Shown one piece after another: positions 37,441 to 48,900 of a stretch of DNA of 64,000 nucleotides. The notes below the pieces were generated by a model. That model saw only the letters and a list, made by a program, of their open reading frames with translations, was not told the origin of the DNA and did not search any database. Positions within the stretch are counted from its first letter, which is position 1. The number at the start of each line of letters is the position of its first letter. A program made the translations under genes and the position numbers. Source of the DNA: Alisma plantago-aquatica. Taxonomy: Eukaryota; Streptophyta; Magnoliopsida; Alismatales; Alismataceae. The DNA lies in contig OY856412.1 of NCBI GenBank assembly GCA_963693085.1, positions 1,058,302,244 to 1,058,366,243 on the forward strand, in the 5' to 3' direction.

Positions 37441-38500
37441 AGCGGCCTTATAGACAATTGGATTAGAAAGTCAATAACAAGTTTCCCGCGGCAAAAATTT
37501 GCTTGATTTTGGCTTCGCGCCTCGATCTATAGCATCAATTTTTCCTTATAACTGACCCTAAAGGGCTCCTCAGTCGACAAATTCGTCGACCGAATAAGAG
37601 CTAGATTTCACGTATACAAGCACCTTTAGGGTCGGTTTTTTCCTTATAACCGACCCTAAAGTCCTCCTCGGTTCACCACCTCTAAGGTCAGTTTTTCCTT
37701 TAAAACCGACCCTAAAGGGCTCCTCGGTCGACAAATTCGTTGACCGATATCAATTCTGGATCCAGTTTAGTTCACGCATGTATAAGCACCTCTAGCGTAG
37801 GATTTGTACTTTTAACCGACCCTAGAGCTTTCCTCGGTCGACGAATACTTCGACCGATATTCTCAGTCGACAAATTCGTCGACTGATAAGGAGTCAGATT
37901 TCAAGTGTATAAGCAACTTTAGGGTCGGTATTTTCTTTATAACCGACCTTAGAAGTCTATTCGGTCGACAATATTGTCGACCGAGACGAATTTTGGTTCC
38001 AATTTAGTTCACGCTTGTGAAAAACTAAATTGGATCCTTAGTTTATCTCGGTCGACAATATTGTCGACCGAGGAAGACTTTAGGGTCAGTTATAAGGAAA
38101 AAAATCGACCATGAAGGTACTTATACGAAGGAAATCTGGCTGTTTCTCGGTCGACGAATTTGTCGACCGAGATGGAGCCAGATTCGTTCGTATAAGCTCC
38201 TGTAGCGTCAGTGTTTCTTTATAACATGACCCTAGAGGGATTTTCGGTCGACAATATTGTCGACTGAGATAAACTTAGGATCCATTTTAGTATTTCACAC
38301 ATGTATAAGTACCTCTAGGGTCGGTTTTAAGGAAAAAACTGACCCTAGATGTACTTATACGAAGGAAATCTGGCTCTTTCTCGGTTGACGAATTGTTCGA
38401 CCGAGACAACATTGGTCGACAAAATGTTGGACCGAGGCCAACCCTGTGAACCTCCATTTGTGTGAATTAAAAAGGCAATATTCTGATTAAAATATAAATT
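37441..38500. repeat. CACTA left subterminal array of two palindrome families
   Basis: Family I has half-site TCGGTCGACAA; two copies are perfect 24-bp palindromes (37961-37984, 38048-38071) and others carry one or a few changes. Family II pairs TAGGGTCGGTT with AACCGACCCTA around a short A/T spacer (for example 37627-37662, 37685-37715). Family I copies alternate with family II copies. At 38080-38235 three levels are stacked: outer family II arms, middle arms CTTATACGAAGGAAATCTGG pairing with 38176-38196, and an inner family I palindrome at 38147-38172. I find no coding sequence. Confidence 0.9.
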
Positions 38501-38507
38501 TAAAAAA

Positions 38508-38620
38508 ATCGTAACGGCTAGAAAATCGACCATTGGCCGACCGGAAAAAAATTGTAACGGCTAGAAAAACGACCGTTGGCAGACCGGGAGGAGCGTCTAG
38601 AGAAACGACCATTGTGGGCG
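38508..38620 (+). repeat. Short tandem repeat next to the third gene's promoter
   Basis: Three diverging copies of GTAACGGCTAGAAAA..CGACCATTGGCCGACCGG begin at about 38511, 38554 and 38594, spaced 43 and about 37 bp. They lie between the left palindrome array and the TATA box. Confidence 0.8.
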
Positions 38621-38660
38621 TCGGTCAACAAATTGTCGACCGAAATGGGCTCTGTTTTGC

Positions 38661-38668
38661 TATAAATA
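38661..38668 (+). promoter_or_regulatory. TATA box of the third CACTA gene
   Basis: TATAAATA lies 18 bp after a family I palindrome (38621-38643) and is followed by a pyrimidine-rich leader (38690-38800) leading to the ATG at 38804. This spacing fits a plant RNA polymerase II core promoter. Confidence 0.65.
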
Positions 38669-38803
38669 GCACCCAAAACGATCCATTTCTTCACACCTTC
38701 ACATTCTCACTTCTCTAGCTCCTCTCTAGTGTATTCTTGTGAAAATCTTTAGCTTCTCTACATCCAAGTCTTGCTTGCTACTTTTCCATTTCAAAGCAAT
38801 GAT

Positions 38804-40167
38804 ATGGCTTCCTCATCAATGCGTGGAAAGAAGCAAGTTGCAGCCAGGAAAGGAAGGACGGTCTCTCCAGCGCTGCCGATCATCAACGACATTCCATTCA
38901 ATGACGCAGCTGCAGGCGATCGCTACCTCAGGCTCTCTTCAAAAACTCCTCTTCCACGACGGCCAGTCGACGTCATGGACTTCCACAACATTGTTGATCT
39001 AGAGGAACTCTTTGAGGTGCAACATTTGACTGATTTTCTGATCCCCTCCTTCCATTCCTACTCCTCAAAAGTAGTTAATGAATTCTATGCCAATTTAACC
39101 CCACATCCTGACAATGATTCCTTCTCTTCTATGGTTAGTGGGTATGGATTCCATTTTACTGAGGAGGGCATTCTTAATATGCTTAACATAGACATAGAAG
39201 ACTATAAAGATTTTCTTGATCTCACCACAAGAAATCCACTAAATATACTCTCCCAAGATGACACTACCACTAGCCTTAGTGACATCAAAAGAGTCATCTT
39301 TCTATCCAATACCACTTGCCATGAAGATAGGGGTACCTATTATGCCATAAACTTAAAACCTGAAGCTAGGATCATAAATCTCATTGTTGCCACCAATATC
39401 CATCCTAGAGCAAACAAATTTGAAGTACCCACTTTTCGAATGTACCTTATCTATGTCACTCTAAAAGGTATCCCCATAAATTTCATTCGTATCATCCTTA
39501 AGAATATGCTTGAGTTCTCTGGCAATCCACCTTATGCTGACTTTGTTTGCTAAATTACTCAACATTTTCTTAAGAAGAATATTGAGGATGACTTAGGTTA
39601 CACATGGGATAGAAAACCCCAAACGATAAGTAAAAATACGGTGGAAAAGATGGGAATCGACTTTGGCCACAAAAGGGCTAGGACAGAAGGGGAGACATCC
39701 ACCCAAGACATACCTCCACCACCTCCTCCTACCAACCTACCCGTGATCCTATTACAAACACCTTGACATACATTGTATCCCAATATCACCTAAGTAGGCA
39801 ATTGGATTATAATCACCATGCCATGATTTATTTAAACCAAAGGATGCAAACTCTCTCTCCTAACCAAACTAATGAATATCCCTATTCCCTTAATCCTGGC
39901 ATGATAAATCCATACAATCCTTCCTACAACTACTATCAAATTCCACCTCCACCATCTCCTGATCTCACACATACTCAGTTTTCCCCAATTCAACTTCAAG
40001 ACATTGCTGCCCACTTTCGCTTTGATCGTGTTCCCACCTTCTTGGAGGCTTATACCTTAACCAAGACAGGTGCCTTGGAGTGGCAGACACTGGTCAAATA
40101 TTATGGAGTTGAGCCCTTTCTTGGAAAAGACCTAGACATTGATGTAATCCTTCGGTCTTTTCAGTGA
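38804..40167 (+). pseudogene. Third CACTA gene: putative plant-transposon protein (PF20167-like)
   Basis: The start is the ATG at 38804 (MASSSMRGKKQVAARKGRTV), which is preceded by a TATA box and leader; an upstream in-frame TTG is not used in plants. The first frame runs to a TAA at 39551-39553 after YADFVC. The same frame continues beyond the stop with ITQHFLKKNIEDDLGYTWDR and a proline-rich linker to about 39750, which suggests a CAA to TAA change. After a frameshift it continues at 39763-40167 with YHLSRQLDYNHHAMIYLNQR, a P/Y/N-rich stretch and an ending VEPFLGKDLDIDVILRSFQ. The residue 60-240 region (YSSKVVNEFYANLTPH, FHFTEEGILNML, VIFLSNTTCHEDRGTYYA) has the layout of the putative plant-transposon domain widespread in plant repeats. 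The function is unknown. About 450 residues in all. Confidence 0.6.
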
Positions 40168-40639
40168 GATTATGAGATATCTTTGTAATGATTGTAATGG
40201 ATATCTTTTTATAAATAAAGTATGTCATGCTTTATGGGTCATCTTATAAAGTGTATGGGCATTAAATTGTTATGAATAAAAGTGTTTTCCATGGCTTCAT
40301 TTGGACATATACATGTTATATAAGAATATTGTTATTTCAAATGATTGAAAAATAAATTATGGCTAAATTTGACAAAGCATCACTTGGTTTTAAAATTAAA
40401 TATCTCTTTAAGGGGGAGCATAGCATAAAATTAAGGGGAAGAACTTAAGAGTCATATAAAATGATTATATAGGATATCATGTAAAATCTTGTACAAGTAC
40501 TTAGATATCATGTAAATCAAGCGTTAGATCTTACCTAGCCATTTACAACACTTAGATAGGTCATCCCCTACAATAGTGTCACAATCGCACACTCATACAC
40601 ACACTTGGTACTTAATTTAAAACATTGAAATAGGGTTAA
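40168..40639. other. Non-coding stretch after the third gene
   Basis: AT-rich with no repeats of the array type. A probable 3' untranslated region (AATAAAG near 40214) is followed by unassigned sequence up to the start of the second array. Confidence 0.4.
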
Positions 40640-41275
40640 TCTCGGTCAAAAATATTGTCGACCGAGACACTCTCGATCGACAATATTGTCGACCGAGGAG
40701 GACTTTAGGGTCGGTTATAAGGAAAAAATTGACCCTAGAGGTACTTATATTCTGGCTTTTTCTCGGTTGACGAATTTTTTGACCGATAACAACTCGGTCG
40801 ATAAAATCATCGACTGAAGTGGATCCAGATTCCTTCGTATAAGCACCTGTAGCGTCGATTTTCCCTAATAACCAACCCTAGAGGACTTTTCGGTCGACAA
40901 TATTGTCGATCGAGATAAACCTAGGATGCAGTTTATGTATAAGAACCTCTAGGGTCGGTTATAAGGAAAAAACCAGCCCTAAAAGGAAATCTGGCTCTTT
41001 CTCGGTCGACGAATTTGTCGACCGATAACCGCTCGGTCGATAAAATCATCGACTGAGATGGAGCCAGATTCCTTCGTATAAGCACCTCTAGCGTTGGTTA
41101 TTCCCTTAAAACTGACCCTATAGGGATTTTCGTTCGACAATATTGTCGACCGATAGAATTTCGGTCGACAAATTCATCGATCGAGAATGAGTTTGAGGGT
41201 TTTTAAATAACCCGACACGGGCATCGCTTATCTGTAGCGTCGGTTTCCTTGGTTTAACCGATGCTACATGTCTTT
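40640..41275. repeat. CACTA internal subterminal-type array
   Basis: The same two palindrome families as in the left array resume: TCGGTCGACAATATTG-type copies near 40671-40702 and 40890-40913, and GGGTCGGTTATAAGG pairing with CCC(T)TA-type arms. Two further multi-level modules occur at about 40705-40885 and 40955-41130, both with the AATCTGGCT..AGCCAGATTCC middle arms. It ends with a family II pair, TAGCGTCGGTTTCC..AACCGATGCTA, at 41233-41269. Confidence 0.88.
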
Positions 41276-42548
41276 CTCTAAGTGAAAAAGTTGAAACCTA
41301 GTCTTTCTTCCTCCCACAAAAACCTTTCTGTTCTATTTTTCTCTCCCGCGGCGCCGCGAAACCCTTGCTTTCTTGTGTCATTCCCGCCGCGAAGCCCTTG
41401 CCTCCTCTCCGTGAAGTCGTGCCACCACTCCGCGCCGCTAAGAGGATCGTGGTGTCCGGGCCGTTGCCACCTCTCCGCGCAGCAAAATAGAGCTCGTCGT
41501 GGCCACAAAATAGAGCTCGTCGTCGCCTCCAAATAGAGCTCGTCGTCATCGCCTCTCCACTCTTCCACGAAGGTTGCCACCTCTCCGTGAAGGTCGTCTC
41601 ATCCTCCACGAAGGTCGCCGCCATTTCCAAGTAAGTTCTCTGCTTCCGTTCCTTCATTTCCGCCTTCCTTCGTTCCCGCCCGCCGCCATGGTTGCGTCCA
41701 GGTCCACTCTCGATCGACAATTAGTCGACCGAGTGCCCACCTGCGCGCAGTGTTCAGGTCCACTCTCGGTCAACGAATTCATCGACCGAGAGTGGACCTG
41801 GACACTGCGCGCAGGTGGGCACTCGGTCGACTAATTGTCGACCGAGAGTGGACCTGCTCCTTATTTATGTGTGAGCTATAAATTTTTTAATCATATTTGT
41901 TGTAATGTTCACAAATAGTTCTGAATATTATAATGATTTCAATCTTTGGACTATTGGAAACGGCCTTACTTTGCTAATTTGTACAAGTATTTTTCATTTT
42001 ATATGATTTGATAACCCAATAATAAAAACATGTCTTTTTTCATATGTAATCATTATATAAAATTCTAGAAATTAATACGAGATTAGACATGTGTACTCTT
42101 AGATTGACACTTTAGGGTTGATGCATTTATATATTAACTTAGAAACCCGTTCAAAATTTACTCATTAGGAGTAAACTTTGGATAGTCCCCAGATTGGGAC
42201 TGTTTTTGGATATTTTAATCTCGCTTAGGATGTACGTGTATAATGTATGTTTAGTTGTGTAGATTATTTCAGTAGGATTTCTTCATTTGTTCTCTGGGTA
42301 CATATGTGAGTGGTTATTTGCCATTTACATCGGTGTACTTGGAGAACTTAGGGGAAATGCTGCTGGAATTTTCTTTAAAACTAAACATACATTATACAGT
42401 TACTAGTGAGATTAAATATTCAAAAATGGGATAGGTGGTACACTTTAGTATATAAGTAATTAACTTCCTATCAATAAAAACTTACAGATTATTATAGTAT
42501 CAATATTAAACTATTAGTTTTATAATTAATTTTAATGTGATATAGAAA
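41276..42548 (+). other. Leader region of the CACTA transposase gene
   Basis: 41280-41700 is GC-rich and unlike its surroundings, with several repeats of GAGCTCGTCGTCGCC- and CTCCGTGAAGGTCG-like text. Its overlapping open frames on both strands look like composition artefacts. A large palindrome follows at 41699-41856. 41860-42548 is AT-rich and non-coding and may contain a 5' leader and intron of the transposase gene, whose ATG is at 42549. Confidence 0.5.
41699..41856. repeat. 158-bp near-perfect palindrome
   Basis: Centred on GAATTC (41775-41780). The left arm CAGGTCCACTCTCGATCGAC..CCCACCTGCGCGCAGTG pairs with the right arm CACTGCGCGCAGGTGGG..GTCGACCGAGAGTGG with only a few mismatches. 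Each arm contains two family I half-site groups, so the structure is built of the same motif as the subterminal arrays. Confidence 0.95.
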
Positions 42549-45500
42549 ATGGATCGAAGTTTGATGTCTATCAAGAACCGTTGTAGTCTAGAGTTTGCCA
42601 AAGGTCTTGATGAATTTATTAGATTTGTTGAGGAACATAGGAAACTACCTACAGATAGGCTATATTGTCCATGTAGAAATTGTTGTAACAATTTGAAAGT
42701 TGATACTGGTGAGGAAATTAAGAATCATGTCATATGCAATGGGATCATACAAGGTTATAATGAATGGTATTGGCATGGAGAGAAATTGAATTATGGATCA
42801 GAAAATGTCGATATTAATAGTTGTTGCATAGAAGATATAGATAATGATGATAATGTTAATGATGAACCGATTCAAGATGACCAGATTCATGATGATGTGG
42901 TTGATGAGATGCTATGTAGTTGTCGGGACAATGTCATTGATCCACCTTCTTTATTTGCAAACATTGTCCATGATGCTGAAAAACCATTATATAAGGGTTG
43001 TACTAAGTTCACGAGGTTGAGTGTTGTGATGCGATTATATACTCTTAAAGCTCAAAATCGATGGAGCGATAAGAGTTTCACTTCATTGTTGCCTTTGTTA
43101 AAGGAAATTCTTCCTGAAGGAAACGAGCTTCCAATTTCAACATATCAAGCAAAGAAAATAATGTGCCCAATGGGAATGGAGTTTAAGAAGATTCATGCAT
43201 GTCCAAATGATTGTGTGTTATTTCAGAAGGACTATAGTAATTTGATAAATTGTCCAAAATGTGGTGCGTCAAGGTATAAGACTACAAATTTAGCTAAGGC
43301 TAAAAATGGCTCTCCTGCCAAGGTGATGTGGTATCTACCAATAATACCATGATTTCAACGCTTATTTGCTATACAGAAGATGCGCAAAATTTGTCTTGGC
43401 ATGGGGAGTTAAAGGTCAATGATGATGGCGTCCTACGACATGCATCTGATTCACCACAATGGAAGAAAATTGATTTATTATACTCTCAATTTGGTAAAGA
43501 ACCAAGAAACTTAAGACTTGGACTCTATACAGAGGGAATGAATCCCTATGGTACATTAAGCAGCCAACATAGCACGTGGCCTGTTATGATTGCTATATAC
43601 AATCTTCCTCCTTGGTTGTGTATGAAAATAAGTATGTGATGTTGTCAATATTGATATCAGGGCCCAAGCAACCTGGAAATGATATTGATGTTTACCTTCA
43701 ACCTCTAATTGATGACCTAATGAAACTATGGGAAGAAGGTATTATGACATATGATGCTTCACGTAAAGAGATCTTCAGTTTGTGTGCTATGTTATTTTGC
43801 ACGATTAATGACTTTTCAGCTTATGGAAATTTGTTTGGATATAGCATAAAAGGATACAAAGCATGTCCTGTTTGTGAGGAAAATACTGATTCAATCATAC
43901 TGAAACATGGTGGTAAAATCGTATATCTTGGTCATCAGAGATTTCTCCCACCAGTGCATCCTTATCGAAGGCAACGCAAAACCTTTAATGGGTCAACTGA
44001 GGAATGAAGTGCTCCTAAACCTATACCAGGAAATGTTGTATATGATAGGGTGAAACATATTGTTAATGAATTTGGAAAGCGTTCAAGTAGTCATACACTC
44101 GCATGTGACAAATCTCTATACAAGAAGAGGTCAATATTTTGGGATCTTCCTTATTGGATATCTTTGGCAATTAGACACTGCATTGACGTCATGCATGTTG
44201 AAAAAAAATATTTGTGATAGCATCATTGGTACGCTATTGAACATACCAGGAAAGACTAAAGATGGCATCAAATATAGAAAAGATTTAGAATTAACTGGTA
44301 TTAGAAAAGAATTATCGGTGGAGATCAGGGGTCGCCGCACATATTTGCCACCGGCTTGTTACACTTTGTCAAATAAAGAGAAAAAGAATTTCTGTGAGTG
44401 CTTGTATAATATTAAGGTTCCACAATGATACTCTTCTAATATTCGTAGATTGGTATCAATGAAGGATCTGAAACTGATAGGTCTCAAATCTCATGATTGT
44501 CACATCTTAATGCAACAAATTTTACCTTTGGCTATTCGATCTATATTGTCGAAGCATGTAAGGTTTGCAATCACAAGACTATGTTTCTTCTTCAATGAAA
44601 TATGCAACAGAGTGATAGATCCTGATACTCTCGATAAATTACAGAAATATGTAATTGTTACCATGTGTCAGCTTGAAATGTACTTTCCTCCTTTATTTTT
44701 TGATATCATGGTTCATCTTGTAGTACATATTACAAGGGAGGTGAAGATGTTGGGTCCAATTTTCTTACACTGGATGTATCCATTTGACCGCTACATGAGT
44801 GTTTTTAAATGTGATGTTCGGAATTGTTATCGTCCTGAAGGGAGTATTGTTGAGGGTTACGTGGCTAGGGAGGTGATGGACTTTTGTAATGATTTTTTGA
44901 ATTGCAATGAAACTTGTAGCGATCAAAAAAATTCCCATCACACTGGATCTTATTGTGGCAAAGGAACTCTGGGAGGACGAGTGAAAGGAATCAGTCGTGA
45001 GTTGTGGGAACAAGAACATTTGTATATTTTACACAACATCGATGAAGTTAGTAGCTACATCACATAACACAATGATCTTATTAAGAGAAATCATCCGCGA
45101 TCCAGTTCAATGTGGCTTGCAAGATCATAATCGAACATTTATTAGGTGGTTTGAAGAGAAAGTATTTAATCAACTATCTGAATCACCAAATAATGTTGCT
45201 GAGAACATAAAATGGCTCGCCTTTAAGCCAAAAATGGATGTCATGTCATATGAAGGTTATGACATTAACAGATTTTCATACTACACAAAGCGTCATGATG
45301 AAAGTAGTGTAGTTCAAAATAGTGGGGTCACTGTTAAAGCTTATTCATTGTATTTTGCTAGTGCCAAAGATAAAAGACCACACGAAGCTGAGATGTCATA
45401 TTACGGCATCATTGAGGACATATGGGAAATGGACTATACAAATTTTCGAGTTCCTATATTTAGGTGTAATTGGGTTGACAACAACAAAGGAGTTTTATTG

Positions 45501-45800
45501 GATGATTTGGGTTTCAAATTGGTGAATTTTGAAAAGATTGGTGAGAAAGATGAGCCATTCATCATGGCAGACCAAGCAAAACAAGTATTCTATATTGATG
45601 ACCCGGCAAATAAAAATTGGTATGTCGTTCTTCATGGAAAAAGACAGTTTATTGTAGATCCTATAAATGAAGACGAATACTACGAAAAGTATGATGATTC
45701 CAGTCCATTCTCAATTGGTTTGCCAAGTGTAAATGTTGAAGATAACATCGATGAATATTATAAACATCAAGACCATGCTGAAGGAATTTTCCTTGACTAA
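42549..45800 (+). pseudogene. CACTA transposase, TNP2-like, with DUF4218 and DUF4216 modules
   Basis: The ATG at 42549 starts MDRSLMSIKNRCSLEFAKGL..LPTDRLYCPCRNCCN, a transposase-associated zinc-binding-like domain (residues about 1-85). An acidic linker follows, then transposase_21 text: WSDKSFTSLLPLLKEILPEG, FKKIHACPNDCVLF and CPKCGASRYK, then DSPQWKKIDLLYSQFG, LGLYTEGMNPYGTLSSQHST, LISGPKQPGNDIDVYL, NDFSAYGNLFGYSIKGYKAC, HCIDVMHVEKN and TKDGIKYRKDLELTGIRKEL. DUF4218 lies at 44450-45067 (LPLAIRSILSKHVRFAITRL, MYPFDRYMSVFKCDVRN) and DUF4216 at about 45090-45790 (HNRTFIRWFEEKV, WEMDYTNFRVPIFRCNWVDN, VLHGKR). Breaks: TGA near 43350, frameshifts near 43370 and 43635, TGA at 44005, an extra A in a run near 44208, TGA at 44426, TAA at 45065, and a frameshift before DUF4216. 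It would cut and rejoin element ends; this copy cannot make the full protein. Confidence 0.92.
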
Positions 45801-45921
45801 CAACTCAACCAATACTAAAGGCATGTATTCTTTGAATTATTTATTTTATTATCATGTATACCTTATCACTTGTGCTTTTATTATCACTTTTTTTTTATCA
45901 TGTATACTTGTAGGTTCTAAA

Positions 45922-48900
45922 ATGGCGAGTGAAGATGAACATTCTGAGCATGAGCACCATGAGGATGGTAGTGGTGATGCTAAGCAAAGTAGAGGTCCTA
46001 CATTGATGTGTAGGTTGCAGGAGCTCAGGGCTAAAGGGGATAAATTGCTAGTCCAGATTGATATGATAGGAGCACCTGTTGGGGAACATGCTAGTGCTCT
46101 CAAGCATTATGTAGGGGTGATCGCGCGCAGTAAGGTGGCAATAGATATAGAAAATTGGCATGATGTTCCTAATGCCCAAAAAGACCTCTTATGGAAAGAT
46201 ATATCTGTGAGTGGAAGTGATATTATTTTAATATGTTTTTTATCTATTGATTCTAATTTAGTTTGCTTGGAATTAATTCCTTTTCAAAACAACATTATTA
46301 ATTGCTTCTTTTGTATGTATAGGGTGTTTTTCATCTAAATGAAAAAGATCACAAGAAAAGAGTGCTACAACGTTGTGGTGTACGATGGAGGGGTTTTAAG
46401 AAATATCGTGTAAGGGAATTTATAAATAATCCTAAACAAAAGAAGAAAGCTACAGATGTATATATTTTTATAGATCCTAAGGTGTGGAAAAGATTTGTTG
46501 CAGCTAGGAGATCAGAAGAGTTTCAGGTAATAAAGATTGTGATGTATTGTATGAATATTTAATTTTATACAATTAAGGAGGTGAATCTTTTTATACATGT
46601 TTGCCAAGTCTAAATTGCAATACCTCATTTTAAATGATCAGGCTATTCACCAGGCTCAAAAGGAAAGACAGGATAAAAATGTGCATGACCATCGCTTGGG
46701 GCCCGGTGGTTATGCCTTCTGCCGCCAACTACAAGAGAAGCAATCATCTTCTGGAGAAGAATCTAGTACAACTCAAGTTGAGCGACCACCCCGACACTTG
46801 ACATGGATTGATGCTAGAAAGAATCGAGCTGGTGAAATTGTCAACCCTGCAACTAAGGAAGTGGCACAAAATATGGTAGGTTTATCCCAACTAAGTAAAG
46901 AGTAACTCCCAAAAACTTAGATTTATTTATATCTAATTGATATTGTGATTTAATATATTTATTAACTATGAATAGATTGATCTCCACGAGAAAAGGAAGG
47001 AAAGTTCATCCCAACTGGTTACATGGATGAACTAGCAGTTGCTCTTGGTACGAAGGAGCATCCTGGCCGTGTTAGGGGATTAGGAGCTGGCATAGGATTC
47101 AAGTCTTATTTTGGCCCTTCACAATCTAAAAGAGGTCGTGCAGGAGGTCTTACACAAGAGGATGTTGAAGCATTACTAGCACAGAAAGTAAAAGAAATAA
47201 TGCCTTCATTTCAGCCTACTCAACCTTCTCAACCTATTCATACTGCGCGTCTCTCAAGTGATGAGGTACAAGCCCATGCTCCAGTTGTAGAAGGTCATGG
47301 GAGCACTCCCGATGACCCACCACAACAATTTAGTAAGTTTTGTTCTATATGTTGTGTTATTAGTATGATAAATATATGATAATATATATAGTTGAAACAT
47401 GTATCTGTTCTACTATTTCTTATATAACTTATATTATTTCAATCTAGGTGGTATGAACTATAAACTTGCAGTGGAGGTTCCAGAATATAATGTTGTGGCA
47501 GCGGGCAAGGTGTACAACCTTGGTGGTACATTGCATTGCCAAAAAATTACCGATGACATTTGCCGTGTGTCCATCCATCTTGTGTATGAAGGAATGGGGG
47601 ACAAACCATTACCCATACCTAATCCTGAATATAGTACAGTTGAAGAAGTTGAGGGTGTTATGGTGGGTTGGCCTAGACACTTGGTTATCAATGACAAGGT
47701 ATACCTTATTTCTACCATATTTTTCATATTTGACTACGTATATGAACTCATGTAATATAAGTATGTAATTTAATTAACAGGTTTGTAAATCAAAAAGTAA
47801 AACTTCTACTAGTCGTCCTCCTATGCCCAAGCCATCTTTCATTCCCGAAACTACATTCGACGAATTGGGAAGCAAATCTAAATGTTTGTGTCGATACTTA
47901 GCCAACCAAAGATCGGGATCACATATGTTGGTTAATTTAACACAATATGCAGCTGGGAGGGACTTTGAGAATTTTATTTTTCTTGATGATATTATAGAGT
48001 TGTTCCGGTATGATTGGTTGAACACTTCGATATTAGAAGTATGCATAAGGTAAGGATCTATCAATATATATAGAAAATTCCAATACACATTTTTAGCTTA
48101 TTTCTACATATGAAAATAATTACAAATGTTTAACAGCCATTTATATACCGAGGCCAAAAACTTTGATATAAAGAATGTTTGATTCTTAGTTCCTTCGGTC
48201 ACTAGTCAGGTGGAGACACGTATTGAGGATGTGAATGAGTACTTCTCGGATGCATTCAAATATTTTGCTAGTGAGGGGAAGGAAATTATCCTAATTCCTT
48301 TTAACGTCCAGTAAGTATTATTATTCAATATAATTTTAATAATGAATAAAATTATTTATTTTAATGTTTGTTTTATTCTTACTCAGAGCTAGACATTGGG
48401 AATTAGTGGTGATTGCCCCAAAATTGATGACTCTTTATTATCTTGACCCAATGGGTAAAACAACAAGGAGTCACAAACTGAAATTGCCAGCTATGGAGTA
48501 AACATAAATTTAATCAATGCTTCAACATGATATTTCTATTTAGAATTTCTATTTTACCAACTATCGTTTAATTGATAGGGGTATAAAGGCTTTTTGTGAA
48601 GCTGGAGGACAAATACCCACAAAATTAAAGACATTGACTTTGAAAAATGTCAAGGTAGCTACTTTGACAACTTCTTACTCTTATATGTATTAATTTTCAA
48701 CTGTAATATGTCAACTCTTATACTCTTATCTCAATTGTTGTTTATAGTAGTTTGCTAACATTAAGTATAATTTGTTATCCGTAGTGTCCAATGAAAAATA
48801 ATGACTGGTCTTGTGGCTACTATGTAATAAAATATATGCAAGCTATTGTCTAACAAGTATCACATGACATTCAGACAATAAGTCAGGTAATAAAGAATAA

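Noticed and set aside
37441..41275. Regularly spaced palindromic repeats resembling a CRISPR array
   Set aside because: Spacing is irregular, the spacers are themselves repeated, and the repeats lie inside the proven ends of a plant CACTA transposon.
41278..41834. Overlapping open frames on both strands in the GC-rich CACTA leader
   Set aside because: Overlap on both strands, GC-rich internal repeats and one frame running through the large palindrome indicate composition effects.
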